From Riemerella anatipestifer (GTDB taxonomy: Bacteria > Bacteroidota > Bacteroidia > Flavobacteriales > Weeksellaceae), in contig NZ_QXHU01000002.1 in NCBI RefSeq assembly GCF_009663465.1, forward strand, positions 383,401-447,400: 64,000 bases of DNA, read 5' to 3'. Of this stretch, positions 46,977-57,900 are shown one piece after another (position 1 is the stretch's first letter; each line of letters starts with the position of its first letter). The notes beneath the pieces were generated by a model. It made no database searches. It was not told where the DNA came from and was given only the letters and a program-made list of their open reading frames with translations. A program made the translations under genes and the position numbers.

Positions 46977-47645
46977 ATGAAAAAAATAGTTTTAGCAGGA
47001 TTAGTTTTGGTCTCGAGTTTGTCTTTTGCACAAATCAATATTCAGTTTGAGAACACTCGTTTTGGGGTGAGTGGTGGGGTTAATTATTCTGGAGTAAAGC
47101 ATGCGCATAACCCATCGGGTAAAAGACTTGGTTTTCAAGTAGGAGCTTTAGCGTTAATCCCTGCTGATAACGAGGATCAGTTTTATTTGCAACCAGAAGT
47201 ACAGTATTATCAAGCAGGAGAAACTGGTTATAATAAGCAGGTAGGTGACAAGAATACCAAATATTATAATGACTACATTAGTGTGCCTATTTATGTAAAA
47301 GGTTATTTTTCAGAGGCAGAATCTGAATTTTTTGGGCTATTTGGACCTAGATTTAACTTCCTGATCAAGCAAACTGTAGAAAGCCCATCTAGACAAGTTT
47401 ATACAATAGAGGGAAACGATCCTAGATATCCTAATCTTAATGGGAAGGCAAGTAGTTTCAATTTTGGTTTAGGCTTTGGCTTTGGCTTTAGTTATAAAAG
47501 ACAATTAGAAATAGCGGTAAAGTATGACATAGGTTTGTCCAATACTTATCCTCGTATGGTGGAATCGTATACTAAAGATTTATATACAGAGAAGAAAAAA
47601 TCAGAACAAGTACTAAGTCTAACACTTAATTATATTTTTGAATAA
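46977..47645 (+). CDS. outer-membrane beta-barrel protein (PorT-like)
   Basis: A 222-residue barrel protein. The frame is open from 46932, but that start lies within the sucD terminator; the ATG at 46977 gives MKKIVLAGLVLVSSLSFAQ, a clean signal peptide. The mature part alternates strands and loops and has the residues of an outer-membrane-beta-barrel domain (GVSGGVNYSGV, then YLQPEVQYYQAGE and ISVPIYVKGYF). The C-terminal strand ends in aromatic LNYIFE. Proteins of this class include PorT of the type IX secretion system, but this one is not identified as PorT. Confidence 0.75.
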   Translation: MKKIVLAGLVLVSSLSFAQINIQFENTRFGVSGGVNYSGVKHAHNPSGKRLGFQVGALALIPADNEDQFYLQPEVQYYQAGETGYNKQVGDKNTKYYNDYISVPIYVKGYFSEAESEFFGLFGPRFNFLIKQTVESPSRQVYTIEGNDPRYPNLNGKASSFNFGLGFGFGFSYKRQLEIAVKYDIGLSNTYPRMVESYTKDLYTEKKKSEQVLSLTLNYIFE

Positions 47646-47666
47646 TTCAAAAAATAGTTTATAATA

Positions 47667-47698
47667 AAAAAGAGAGATGAATTTCATCTCTCTTTTTT
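47667..47698. terminator. bidirectional terminator
   Basis: AAAAAGAGAGATGA pairs with TCATCTCTCTTTTT across a 3-base loop, with A and T runs as the outer stem. It serves the convergent outer-membrane protein and aminopeptidase genes. Confidence 0.9.
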
Positions 47699-47704
47699 GT
47701 TGCC

Positions 47705-50215
47705 TTAGTTTTTATAAAGCTCAATGATTTTATTTATTTTGTCTATTTGTTTATGAAGACTATCACTACTAGGTTGAGTTTTTAGCAGTTCCATTTTTTT
47801 TGAAACTCCGTTTTGAAGCATTTGTATAATCATCATTTTAACTTGAGGATTGTCAGGAATTTCAGACTTGGCTTGACCTAAAATTTTGGTGATAGATTCT
47901 GTGGCTTTTAAATTATCAGAAGTCATAATCCAGTTGAAACCTTCTTCCGCTACACTACCTAGTTCAGGATTTTGAAATTTTAAGAAAGGATAAAAAGCGA
48001 CCAATCCACCTATGTGTGGCATCTGAGATTCTATCTTATTTTTAACGATTGTAGGTAGTAATGTGGTAATTAATTCCTCTGAAGCACCAGAAAGGTCTAT
48101 TTTGTCTGCTAGACTTTTAACACGTTCAGGCTCGGTCTGTGCAATGGCAGCCAATGCACTTCCTTTGATGGCGTTAGATACTACATCAATATTCTTCTCA
48201 TATAGAGGTAGATATTTTTTGTTTTTTGTTTTAGATAAAGCTAATATTGCGGCTGCTCTTACTAAAGTTTTAGGATCATTGTTAGCGATTTTTTCAACTT
48301 CAGCTAGTGCTACCTTTGTGTGTGCAGGATTAGATAAGTCTAAGGCATTAAGTGCTTGAATTCTCAATCTGAAGAAATCATCTTTTAGTGCAGCTACTAT
48401 TGTTTTTACTGATTCAGGATAAGTTGTAGATTCAGAAGCACTCTTTAGTGCTAAATATCTACTTTTATACTCTTTAGACTTAGTATATTGTAAGTAGAGT
48501 TGTTCGGGAGTTTTGCTGTTATTTATTTCAGCTAAAAGGACTCCAGCAGGATCTACATTTATTAAATCAGGATTTTTGCTCACACTAAAAGTAAAATCGT
48601 TTTTAGCTTTGGCATTTACCCATACATCTTGGCGTTTTATAGAGTTTCCTTCGTGTAAATCTATAGTAAGCGGAAATTGAAAAGGCTTTTCTTGACTTTG
48701 TAAAACAGATACCGTTACTTCTTTTTTTATAGGTTCGTAGCTGTATTGTATGTTTAATTTCGGATTTCCACTGTTAAAGTACCATTGATTGAAGAACCAA
48801 TTTAGGTCTTTGCCAGAAACTTTTTCAAACGAAAGTCTTAGCTGGTGAGCTTCTCCAGTACCATACTCGTGAGTTTTGAGGTAGTCTGTTACACCCGCAA
48901 AAAATGCATCATCTCCCAAGTAATTTCTTAGCATATGTAGGATAGCTCCCCCTTTATTATAGGATACTAAATCGAACATATCCTCTCTATTTTCGTAATC
49001 AAACCTTACGAGGTCTTTGTTGAAGTCAGAAGGATTGTGTATGTACCTATTTTTATCGTTATTGAGGTGATAATCTGCAGCATCTTTTCCATACTTGTAT
49101 TCTTCCCAAAGGTATTCGGAATAGTTGGCAAAACTTTCATTTACGGTAAGATTGCTCCAGCTTTCTGTGGTTACCAAATCCCCAAACCAATGATGGAACA
49201 GTTCGTGTGCGATAGTACTTTCCCAATGGTTGTCGTCTATCAAATCTCCTGGTTTTTGGTGGGCGTGTTCGGCGTGGATAACGGCAGTTGTGTTCTCCAT
49301 TGCACCGCTTACAAAATCTCTTCCCACTAATTGAGCGTATTTTGCCCAAGGATAATCGTAGCCTAGCTTTTTAGAGAAAAATTCCATCATTTCAGGGGTA
49401 TTTCCAAAGATTTGTTTGGCGTAATCTGCATATTCTTTTTCTACATAGTAGTCCACAGGGATATCTCTCCATTTGTCCTTAATTACGGCATATTCTCCAA
49501 CGCCCATAAAGAAAAGGTACGGAGCGTGTTTTTTATCCATTACCCAATGGTCGGTTCTTAGATTATTAGCCTCTTTGGTGGAAGATTTTAGAAGCCCATT
49601 AGAAAGAGTAACAAATTTATCAGGAACGGTCATATAAATTTCCTGAGTAGTTTTTTGATTAGGCTTATCAATGGTAGGGAACCAAGCCGAATTAGACTCG
49701 GTTTCTCCTTGAGTCCATATTTGAGTAGGTTTGTCAGGGTCTTTGCCTTGGGCATTGATGAAGTAAAGCCCTTTAGCATCATTTATAGCTTTTTTTCCTT
49801 TTTGTTTTACTTCGTTGGGTCTAGAGGTATATTTAATATAGACTGTATAATCTTGATTTTTACGATAAGTTTTATCTAAAGAAATGTGCAGAATATCGTC
49901 TTTGTAACTGTATTTTAGAGGGGCTTTATTTCCATTTTTATCTAAAGCCACTTCGTGTATGAGCATTGCTTTAGCGTTAAGAACTAAAGAGTCTGATGGA
50001 TAGAAATAAGGCGAAGCAGTAAGCCATTCTTCTCCGTGAAGCTGCTCTTTTTCAAAGTCAAAACTTACTTTTAGTTTGGTGTGTTTAAGTTCGGTAGTTT
50101 TAGTATGGGTGGCACGATAGACGGCTTCTCTCCCAGAAGTTTCGGTTTGAGCGAAGCTGTATTGGGTAGAAATAATACAGCCTAAAGCTAAAGCGGTGAT
50201 GATAATTTTTTTCAT
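47705..50215 (-). CDS. M1 family aminopeptidase, exported
   Basis: An 836-residue zinc aminopeptidase. A signal peptide (1-22) ends at SFAQTE. The substrate-exopeptidase motif GAMEN is followed about 35 residues later by the zinc site HELFHHW and, 18 residues on, by the second Glu in NESFANY. A catalytic Tyr lies in the following domain. The last 280 residues have helical repeats like the ERAP/HEAT-type C-terminal domain. It should act in the periplasm or on the surface in peptide utilisation. No T9SS sorting domain is seen. Confidence 0.92.
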   Translation of the reverse strand: MKKIIITALALGCIISTQYSFAQTETSGREAVYRATHTKTTELKHTKLKVSFDFEKEQLHGEEWLTASPYFYPSDSLVLNAKAMLIHEVALDKNGNKAPLKYSYKDDILHISLDKTYRKNQDYTVYIKYTSRPNEVKQKGKKAINDAKGLYFINAQGKDPDKPTQIWTQGETESNSAWFPTIDKPNQKTTQEIYMTVPDKFVTLSNGLLKSSTKEANNLRTDHWVMDKKHAPYLFFMGVGEYAVIKDKWRDIPVDYYVEKEYADYAKQIFGNTPEMMEFFSKKLGYDYPWAKYAQLVGRDFVSGAMENTTAVIHAEHAHQKPGDLIDDNHWESTIAHELFHHWFGDLVTTESWSNLTVNESFANYSEYLWEEYKYGKDAADYHLNNDKNRYIHNPSDFNKDLVRFDYENREDMFDLVSYNKGGAILHMLRNYLGDDAFFAGVTDYLKTHEYGTGEAHQLRLSFEKVSGKDLNWFFNQWYFNSGNPKLNIQYSYEPIKKEVTVSVLQSQEKPFQFPLTIDLHEGNSIKRQDVWVNAKAKNDFTFSVSKNPDLINVDPAGVLLAEINNSKTPEQLYLQYTKSKEYKSRYLALKSASESTTYPESVKTIVAALKDDFFRLRIQALNALDLSNPAHTKVALAEVEKIANNDPKTLVRAAAILALSKTKNKKYLPLYEKNIDVVSNAIKGSALAAIAQTEPERVKSLADKIDLSGASEELITTLLPTIVKNKIESQMPHIGGLVAFYPFLKFQNPELGSVAEEGFNWIMTSDNLKATESITKILGQAKSEIPDNPQVKMMIIQMLQNGVSKKMELLKTQPSSDSLHKQIDKINKIIELYKN

Positions 50216-50260
50216 ATATCTTTAATTTAGATTTTAAAAATTTTACTAATTGATTGTTGG

Positions 50261-51055
50261 TTATACGGCAACAGGTGCTTTAATACCCGAATGTGGGTGA
50301 TAATTTTCTAGTGTAAAATCCTCAAATTTAAAGTCAAAAAGGTCTTTTACGCTAGGGGTTAGTTTCATAGTAGGAAGTGGTTTAGGCTCTCTGGAGAGTT
50401 GTTTTTGTACTTGCTCAAAATGATTGTTATAGATATGCACATCTCCAAACGAGTGAATGTACTCGCCTACTTCTAAGCCACACACTTGGGCTACCATCAT
50501 CGTTAGTAATGCATAGCTAGCGATATTGAAAGGAACGCCTAAAAAAACATCGGCACTTCTCTGATAAAGTTGTAGTGATAACTTACCGTCAGCAACATAA
50601 AACTGAAACAAAGCGTGGCAAGGGGCTAGTGCCATATTGGGGATTTCGGCGGTATTCCACGCGGATACGATGAGCCTTCTGCTATCAGGATTAGTTTTAA
50701 TTTGGTGTATAACCTCCGAAATTTGGTCTATAACCCTACCATCAGCACCCTTCCAGCTTCGCCATTGGGCGCCATATACGGGACCTAGGTCGCCGTTCTC
50801 GTCTGCCCATTCGTCCCAGATGCTTACACCATTATCGTTAAGATATTTAATATTAGTATCTCCTTTTAGAAACCAAAGGAGTTCATAAATAATAGATTTA
50901 AGGTGTACCTTTTTTGTAGTAACTAGAGGGAAGCCCTTAGAAAGGTCGTACCTAAGTTGATAGCCAAAGACACTCCTTGTACCTGTGCCTGTTCTGTCGG
51001 TTTTGTCTGTTCCGTGGTCTAGTATATGTTGAAGTAAGTCTAGATAATTTTGCAT
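50261..51055 (-). CDS. thyA: thymidylate synthase
   Basis: ThyA methylates dUMP to dTMP using methylene-tetrahydrofolate. It has 264 residues, as in E. coli. The start [15 protein letters not shown] and [16 protein letters not shown] are typical. The catalytic Cys is in [28 protein letters not shown] and GDVHIYNNH are conserved. It lies 45 bases upstream of the aminopeptidase gene on the same strand and may share a transcript. Folate use links it only loosely to folB, 20 kb away. Confidence 0.97.
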   Translation of the reverse strand: MQNYLDLLQHILDHGTDKTDRTGTGTRSVFGYQLRYDLSKGFPLVTTKKVHLKSIIYELLWFLKGDTNIKYLNDNGVSIWDEWADENGDLGPVYGAQWRSWKGADGRVIDQISEVIHQIKTNPDSRRLIVSAWNTAEIPNMALAPCHALFQFYVADGKLSLQLYQRSADVFLGVPFNIASYALLTMMVAQVCGLEVGEYIHSFGDVHIYNNHFEQVQKQLSREPKPLPTMKLTPSVKDLFDFKFEDFTLENYHPHSGIKAPVAV

Positions 51056-51157
51056 TATAATCTTTTAAATCCCAAATTTAATGTTTTTTGGGAAGTATGA
51101 AAACATAAAATGAAGGTAAACTAAAAAAGGGGCTCCTCTTATAAAGCGGATTACCCC

Positions 51158-51188
51158 AAAAAATCCCTATTGCATATTACAATAGGGA
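51158..51188 (-). terminator. intrinsic terminator after the adhesin-like gene
   Basis: TCCCTATTG (51164-51172) pairs with CAATAGGGA (51180-51188) around a 7-base loop, and on the minus strand is followed by TTTTTT. Confidence 0.88.
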
Positions 51189-51200
51189 AGGAAGAAGTGC

Positions 51201-52763
51201 TTATTTAGCCAGTAAGTCTTTTACTAAAGATTTTAGCTCTGTAAGCTCTGCTTTGAGTGCTTTTACTTCTTTATCCTTTTCTAAAAGGTGCAGATAAAGC
51301 TCCTCTATTTTCTCTACATTGGTAAGCTGGGTAGCCATAAGGTCTATATAACCTTGCTTTTTAATTTCTGCGGCGGACTTATACCCTGGTAAATGCCCAT
51401 TAGTCTTTACAAAATCTTCTACTTGGCTAAGGGTTTTAAAGTTATAATCTGCCTTGAGGCTAGAAGTACCTGTATAATACTTTTGGAATACATAATCTGG
51501 GAAGATAGTAGCCCCACTAGCTCCCGTAAAACCTGTGGCTTTTACAGTACCTGCTACTTCTAGCTTTTCTGTAGGAGCTGTAACGCCTATACCTGTTTTA
51601 CCTTCTATATAATTTGTTTTTTCAGAACCATTGATATAAATACCATACTGATTGGTCGCATTTCTTACATTTCCAGTAGCATAAAAATCATACGAATTAG
51701 TTATTGTTCCTGAATAAGTTGAAGTATCACTTCTTGAAAAAAAGCCATAAGAATCAATTATATTGCCTGCCCCTTTAAGACTTCTAAATGAATAAACTCC
51801 TATAAGTTGCTCAATAGGTGCAATATTTTTTTCTAGAGTATAAAATATAGATAAACTCCCATAGGCATTTTTAATAGAACCTGCTGACTTTTGAATGCTC
51901 GTAGCACTGCCAACGCCACGAATATCCCTTGTATTTCCTTCTCCCGCATCAAAAGTTCTTGCTGCTATAGAGGTTAACTCAAAAGTGTTTCCATTATCTA
52001 GTTTCTCCGCAGTAAAACTACCAGTTCGTACAAGCCTTACAGGGAGAGAAGTATCTGTAGGAATGATAAGCCTGTGATTTTGTCCTATGAAATTCCCATT
52101 AGTTCCAGTGTTACCTTCAATCTTATCAATATTATATATGTAATTTTCTCCACTACCTGATATATCTCCATAAATATCATTAGATGTAGGAGAGGAAGAA
52201 GAATTTAAAAATCTGAAATTACCACCAAGTTCTGAAATATTTTTAGTCTGTATTTGATTTGTTACACTGTTATAATCCTGAAATATAGATTGAGTCTTAG
52301 GGTATTGCTGATAATCTCCAGTTGGAGTATATTGTACAATATCCTTAATCTCAGAATCTATAAGTCTAATGTTTCCGCTGTTTTGTTTTTGCCAAATATC
52401 ATCATTGTTTCCTGCTATTTTTACCCACTCTGTGCCATTATAATAGTAGTAGCCTTTTTCTGTGATTTTGGCTACTTTGGTATCTGTACCTGTATAATCC
52501 GAAATTTTACTGTCGGCTTCGTCTGTGGCATACACCAAAGTTCCTTCTACAGGACTAGCAATAGAAGCAATACGTGTTTTAGAAAGTTTTGGAGCGATGA
52601 ATCCCTCGTTAGTAGTTCCAGCTAAGTTAGTAGAAGTAGGTTGTACCTCTAGTGTAGCTGCAGGTTTATCAGTGTTAATCCCCACCTTACCACTTTGCCC
52701 ATAAACCGCTAAACCTAAACCTAGAAAGGCGAGTACACTTAATTTTGTAGTCTTTGTTTTCAT
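51201..52763 (-). CDS. surface-exposed tail-fibre-like protein
   Basis: A 520-residue secreted protein. A signal peptide ends at VYGQSG, and the next residues, KVGINTDKPAATLEVQPT, are the typical opening of Bacteroidota surface proteins of the phage-tail-fibre type. The middle is rich in Ser, Thr, Asn and Gly with low-complexity beta-helical repeats. Before the end comes KTGIGVTAPTEKLEVAGTVKATGF, the second copy of the same motif. The last 90 residues form a coiled coil (KIEELYLHLLEKDKEVKALKAEL), probably a trimerisation stalk. It is likely an adhesin or surface layer component; secretion route unknown. Its 5-prime flank holds a 22-bp-period repeat array. Confidence 0.75.
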   Translation of the reverse strand: MKTKTTKLSVLAFLGLGLAVYGQSGKVGINTDKPAATLEVQPTSTNLAGTTNEGFIAPKLSKTRIASIASPVEGTLVYATDEADSKISDYTGTDTKVAKITEKGYYYYNGTEWVKIAGNNDDIWQKQNSGNIRLIDSEIKDIVQYTPTGDYQQYPKTQSIFQDYNSVTNQIQTKNISELGGNFRFLNSSSSPTSNDIYGDISGSGENYIYNIDKIEGNTGTNGNFIGQNHRLIIPTDTSLPVRLVRTGSFTAEKLDNGNTFELTSIAARTFDAGEGNTRDIRGVGSATSIQKSAGSIKNAYGSLSIFYTLEKNIAPIEQLIGVYSFRSLKGAGNIIDSYGFFSRSDTSTYSGTITNSYDFYATGNVRNATNQYGIYINGSEKTNYIEGKTGIGVTAPTEKLEVAGTVKATGFTGASGATIFPDYVFQKYYTGTSSLKADYNFKTLSQVEDFVKTNGHLPGYKSAAEIKKQGYIDLMATQLTNVEKIEELYLHLLEKDKEVKALKAELTELKSLVKDLLAK

Positions 52764-52829
52764 AAAATTTATTTTAAAGTTGTTAGTGATTTTGTTTAAT
52801 TTTTTCTTTGTTATTCTTTGGGTTAAAAA

Positions 52830-52917
52830 TTCCCTAGCGTGGCGTTTAGAATTTCCTAACTAGGGAATTAAGATTTCCTAGCTTGAGAATTACCATTCCC
52901 TAGCTAGGAAATTTTTT
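52830..52917 (-). repeat. tandem array with 22-bp period, four units
   Basis: Four contiguous 22-bp units start (plus coordinates) at 52830, 52852, 52874 and 52896, each opening with TTYCCTA. On the minus strand each reads about YTAGGRAATnnTAAWYnnnnn. Some units are partly palindromic (TTCCCTAGCTAGGAAA). The array lies between the stop of the HU-like gene (9 bases away) and the start of the surface protein gene (67 bases away), both on the minus strand. Confidence 0.85.
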
Positions 52918-52925
52918 GTGGGTGG

Positions 52926-53309
52926 CTAGACTTTTTCAAACTTCAGCGTTTGTAGCATCTTTTTAAGGTCAGAACCTGGGGTAAACAGCACCTTTGCTGA
53001 CTTTACTGCTGCCGAAGTTACTTCCTCCTCTTTGGCTTTGCCCTCGCTGCTAAGGCTTACTCTCATACTACCGAGTTCGCCTAGCCTTACAATTCGCCCT
53101 TCTGATAATGAGGTTTGCATCACATCTACGAGTGCGTAAAGCACCGCTCTGATGTCTGCCCCACTTACAGTAGAAATCTTCTCGATGTCTTTGGTAAGAC
53201 CTTCTAGAGTTTTCTCTCCTTGATACACAGGCGATGCATAGAATTTTTTGTCGCCTCCGCCCGCCACACCTGGCTGGGCTTTCTGAATGGTTTTGTACTT
53301 AATTGACAT
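52926..53309 (-). CDS. HU-like DNA-binding protein
   Basis: A 127-residue protein of the Bacteroidota HU-like group. SIKYKTIQKAQPGV is the usual N-terminus, and residues 30-85 (EGLTKDIEKISTVSGADIRAVLYALVDVMQ) form the helical dimerisation part. GRIVRLGELGSMRVSL is the start of the HU beta-arm. Compared with canonical HU the N-terminus is extended by about 28 residues. Such proteins bend DNA or bind structured DNA. The gene has a 22-bp repeat array directly downstream and a repeat-rich upstream region, so regulation by or of these repeats deserves testing. Confidence 0.8.
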   Translation of the reverse strand: MSIKYKTIQKAQPGVAGGGDKKFYASPVYQGEKTLEGLTKDIEKISTVSGADIRAVLYALVDVMQTSLSEGRIVRLGELGSMRVSLSSEGKAKEEEVTSAAVKSAKVLFTPGSDLKKMLQTLKFEKV

Positions 53310-53505
53310 AATTTATAATGTTTAAAGGGTTAGATTTTAGATATTGGATTTTAGATGTTAGACTTAAGGATTGAATTGAGGTGATACTAAGTTCTAATAT
53401 CTCACCTCTAAATTCTAACATTAAAAAACGCCTTTCCCCTCTAAACACACACAAAACGAGAGGAAAGGCTAAGGCAGAAAGACAGCAAAAACTCCCTTTC
53501 TGAAC

Positions 53506-53563
53506 GCTAAAAGCACCCAACAAGAACGACCAAGTTTTAAGACAAAACAATGGTGCTTTTAGC
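53506..53563. repeat. 12-bp perfect inverted repeat in the HU upstream region
   Basis: GCTAAAAGCACC (53506-53517) is inverted exactly at GGTGCTTTTAGC (53552-53563), with 34 bases between. No T run follows on either strand, so a leader or small RNA structure, or a protein site, is as likely as a terminator. Confidence 0.6.
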
Positions 53564-53696
53564 AAATATTGATGAAAGCTAAATTTAAAATGAGATAAAC
53601 GAAAAAAGCCCCCAACAGAAATTGGAGGCACATTATTTATAATTAACGATAAAAATCTAGATAAAAAGTAGTATAATACGCGTACGCACGCAACTA

Positions 53697-53730
<34 letters not shown>

Positions 53731-53907
53731 ACAAAATTATTTGGAACAGTCAAATAATTTTGTAACTTTTTTACATTTTTTTGTATGTAGTTGATAGTGT
53801 ACTGCATAAACTGGGGCAAACATATCACCTTTTGCGGAAGTGTGCAAATTTTTTTGGGAAAGAATCTAAAAAAAAGAGTTATTTATACTCACAATAAGAT
53901 TTTTATA

Positions 53908-53938
53908 AACAAAAAAGTCTCGGATTATCCGAGACTTT
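53908..53938 (-). terminator. intrinsic terminator after the T9SS substrate gene
   Basis: AAAGTCTCGGA (53914-53924) pairs with TCCGAGACTTT (53928-53938) around a 3-base loop, and on the minus strand is followed by a T run. It is 27 bases past the gene. Confidence 0.9.
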
Positions 53939-53964
53939 AATAATGAATTAAAAGTAAATTTGAC

Positions 53965-54807
53965 TTATTTCTTGATAATTTTCTGAGAAACTTTCTCACC
54001 GTTTACTTCTCCAGAAACAATGTAAACTCCTTTAGGTAGAGAAGATAGGTTAAGAGCCTCACCGTTATTTACTTTAGCAGATTTTACTAACTGCCCATTA
54101 ACATTGTAAATTTTGATGTCAGCATCTGTTCCAAATAGTAGTTGGGTATCTACTACGGTGTTTTTAACTAAGTTTTTTAATTTATTTCCAGCTAAATCAT
54201 ATACATTCATCTTCTTATCATAAATTTTGATGTCATCAATATTCAAATCATATTTAGCACCTTTACCCACTTTAAGTGCAAAGAGGTCTTTGCTCGTATC
54301 GGTTAAGTTAATATCCGCTAGATTATCTATTTTCAAGGTGATTTCTCTCCACTCACCATTAGTATTGATAGTTCCAGTGTACTGGTTACTACCCGATGAT
54401 TCTAAAGTTACATTGCTATCTCCAAAATCACCTAAATTAAACACATAATATTCTTGTCTCCCTTTACTATCTAATGTGGTCTTGTAAAGGTTAAATGAAA
54501 GCGATTTTGCCGAACTACCCTTAACCATAAGAGTAATTTTCTCAATAGAAGTAGGTAAGGCTGCTGCCGCTTTAGAGGTAAATACATAGTCGTTACCAGA
54601 GGCTCCCGAAGTACTGATGTTAAGAGAATTGGTATTATTATACCCTAAACCTACTCCTTGAGTAGCATAACTTTTAATTCCAAAAGAATTTAAACTGCTT
54701 TCAAAAGCAGCCCAATCCTCAAAATCGGCTCCATTAAAAACATTAATTTGTGCAGTAATTGTACCCGTAATAGCTAATGCGGCCACTAAAGAATAGAATT
54801 TTTTCAT
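53965..54807 (-). CDS. secreted protein with type IX sorting domain
   Basis: A 280-residue T9SS substrate. The signal peptide (1-19) ends at TITAQ. The middle, about residues 30-195, looks like a carbohydrate-binding-module-like beta-sandwich (INVFNGADFEDW and YDLNIDDIKIYDK). The C-terminal 75 residues are a type A sorting domain: IKIYNVNGQLVKSAKVNNGEALNLSSLPKGVYIVSGEVNGEKVSQKIIKK-type order of strands, with the LPKGVYI motif and the lysine-rich end. It should be exported and attached or released on the cell surface. Ligand unknown. Confidence 0.85.
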   Translation of the reverse strand: MKKFYSLVAALAITGTITAQINVFNGADFEDWAAFESSLNSFGIKSYATQGVGLGYNNTNSLNISTSGASGNDYVFTSKAAAALPTSIEKITLMVKGSSAKSLSFNLYKTTLDSKGRQEYYVFNLGDFGDSNVTLESSGSNQYTGTINTNGEWREITLKIDNLADINLTDTSKDLFALKVGKGAKYDLNIDDIKIYDKKMNVYDLAGNKLKNLVKNTVVDTQLLFGTDADIKIYNVNGQLVKSAKVNNGEALNLSSLPKGVYIVSGEVNGEKVSQKIIKK

Positions 54808-54896
54808 AATCTTTTAATTTTAGAGTTATTATTTGCTCCAAATTTAAAAACTTTATTACAGAATGGAAGAAAAAGATAAGATGATTTATATTAAGT

Positions 54897-54924
54897 TTTG
54901 TTAATATTCCGTTATGTAAATTTG
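54897..54924 (+). promoter_or_regulatory. putative promoter of the large outer-membrane protein gene
   Basis: TTTG at 54897-54900 and TAAATTTG at 54917-54924 are spaced by 16 bases, near the Bacteroidota -33/-7 pattern. The predicted start of transcription is about 15-20 bases before the TTG at 54946, which rules out the upstream open frame as coding. Confidence 0.55.
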
Positions 54925-54945
54925 CAATTTCTTGTTAGTCATATC

Positions 54946-57900
54946 TTGAAGTATATAGTCGCTTTGCTCATAGTTTGGTTTAACTCATATATGGTATATG
55001 GGCAGGTGTTTTCTTGGCATAACCCTTATCTTAAAGACTCTACAAAGAAGGATAGCCTTATTATAGCTAATATCAATAAAGAGGTTTTTACAAGAGATAC
55101 ATTGGATTTTATAAAGCTACCACAAAGGAATATAGTAGAGAAGCTAGAGCTTCCGTCTGCCAGTAAGCCTCAACTGGATTTAGGTAACCTTAATGCTCAA
55201 GGAGCTATTATAAGAGGGATTTCTTTTGGTAATGCCCAAGGCTCATCGGTGCAAAGTTCTATGGATTTACAGATTTCGGGTAAACTAAGCCAAGAGGTAT
55301 CTATTTTAGCCAGTATCTCGGACCATAACCTTCCGATACAGGCGGACGGCTATACACAAACGTTAGACGAGTTTGATAAAATTTTTGTTCAACTTAATAT
55401 CAAAAAAAAATCGTTCCTTCGAGCGGGACATTTGGATTTGAATGATGAAACGACTTACTTCGGAAGGTATCAAAGGCGTAGTCTAGGGCTAGAGTTTCAA
55501 ACCAAAATGGGAAAGGAAAATCCAACTTCTATTCATTTGTCGGCGGGGGTGGCTCGTAGCGAATTTCATAGAATTAGGTTTCAGGGAGTGGAAGGCAACC
55601 AAGGTCCTTATAGGCTGTTAGGTAAGAATGGCGAAACCTTCATTACCATTATATCTGGCTCCGAACAAGTGTTTATTGATGGTGTTTTAATGAAGAGAGG
55701 GGAGAACTTAGATTATACCATCAACTACAATACGGGAGAGGTTACCTTTACGAGCTTTAGACCTATTTACAATCAAAACTTCATTACCATTTCATACAAT
55801 TATACCAACCGAAACTATACACGTTTTTTAGTTACTGGAGGTGTGGAACATCAGCGAGAGAAATTGAAACTTGGGCTTAATTGGTTTCTTGAAAGTGATA
55901 ACAAAAATGCACCTCTATCGCTTAATTTGAGCGAAGACGACCAAAAGGTATTGGCACAGGCAGGGAGTAATTCTGCTTTGATGGTGGCTCCGTCTGGGGT
56001 TGAAACGGCTTACGATGTTAATAAAATTCTTTACCGAAAAGTAAGCGATGCTAATGGGGACTACTATGAGTTTTCTACTGATGCTAATGAAAAACTTTAC
56101 CAAGTTTCCTTTTCTTACACAGGGCAAAATGAGGGCGATTATATACTGAAACAAACCACGAATAACGGTCGGATTTTTGAGTATGTAGGGCAAGGTAGAG
56201 GCGACTATTCTGCGTTGCGAAAGTTACCAGCACCTCAAAAAACACAGGTGCTTTCGGCTAATGTTTCTTATTTGCTGAATCAAGGCTATGTAGGAGCTGA
56301 TGTTTCGTTAAGTCATTACGATGTTAATTTATTCTCTTCCAAAAATAATGATGAAAATAAAGGCTACGCCGCTCGGATAGTAGGAGCAAAAAGCTTTACT
56401 AAAGGTCAATGGAAGGGAACACCAAGTTTTGAGTTTCAGCATATCAATAAGCGATTTCATATTTTGGATCGTCTTAATAATGTGGAGTTCGCTAGAGATT
56501 TTAATCTTTCTCAAGAGTTTAATCATAGAACACAAAACAGACTTACATTTGGTTTTTTAAATGAATGGAAGCAAGGCTCTGCACTCAACTATACGCTTAA
56601 TTTCCTCAACGAAGCTGGTACTTATCAAGGGATTAAAAACGATTTGAATTTTAAATGGATACAAAACAAATGGCTTACAGAAGGTAATGTATCCTACCTT
56701 AATACCAATTCGGATTTTCAGGATACTCGTTTTGTAAGAGGTTTTGCTTCTACTTCATACTTAGGCGAAAAAGGAAGCTGGACATTGGGTGGGCAAATGG
56801 AACATAACCTTAAAAACTTCAATAATATCCAAAAAACAGATGCCACGAGTTTTGCGTGGCGAGAGTTATTTATACAGAAAAAAGTAGGTAATGAAAATAG
56901 AACTTTACTTTTAACGAAACTCTACCTAAGAGAGAACGACTCTGTGAGAAATGCAGGTTTAGAAAAGGTAAATCATATTTTGGGAGCAATGGTGGAGAGC
57001 CAAATCATTAAAAATGAAAAAACAACTCTTACGGCATTGGCTCATTATCGTAAGTTTTATTATACTTCGGAATCGTTGGTTCATAATCAAAATCAGGATT
57101 TTGTGGTGGGGAATATTTTATACCATCAGCAGTTGTTTAATAATGGAGTGAGGCTCCAAGCCTTTTATGAGTTGGGCAACGGGCAAGAGGCACAAAGGGA
57201 ATTTCAGTATCTAAAAGTAACCGATGGACAAGGAATTTACAAATGGACAGACTACAACGGCGATGGGGTGCAACAGTTAGACGAGTTTGAGGTGGCTGAG
57301 TACACCGATTTAGCTCAATACATAAGGGTTTATACTAATACGATAAAATATTTGCCTTCTAATAAAAACAAACTTCAGCTGTCGTTATTCATTAGTCCAG
57401 CACAGATATTTAACTCTCAAAATCGTTTTGTGAAAAGGTGGAACTTTAATCTTTCGCTTTTATCTCAAAATTCTTTTTATAAAAAAGACCGTGTTTTGGT
57501 TTGGAATCCATTTGAAAAACAACAAAATCAAATTCTGAAAAATCAAAACTTCTTGGCAACAGCACAATTTTTACCTAATGAAGTTTCGGGGTGGAATGGC
57601 ACTTACCGATTGATATTAAATGATAACTTAATAAATGCTAATTTCAGTTTAGAGTCTAAAAAGCAGTCTTCTCACTTTGTGAATATTGGCTATTGGTTCA
57701 ATAAAAATCTTAGAGCGGATTGGGAAAATCAGTATCAGAGCTTAACCAACGCTTCGGAGATGTTTAAGTCTAGAGATTATCATTTAATTCATCTAGAAAC
57801 ACGCCCAAAATTAACCTATAAACTTACAGAGGCTATACAAGCAGAGCTATCTTCTGCTTTAAAGCAAAAGCAAAGGCTGGACGGAGAAGAGCATTTAAAA

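Noticed and set aside
53299..53631. 110-codon minus-strand ORF overlapping the HU-like start
   Set aside because: Composition (Cys, Phe, Leu, Ser runs) and overlap with a well-supported gene argue for chance; no motif is seen.
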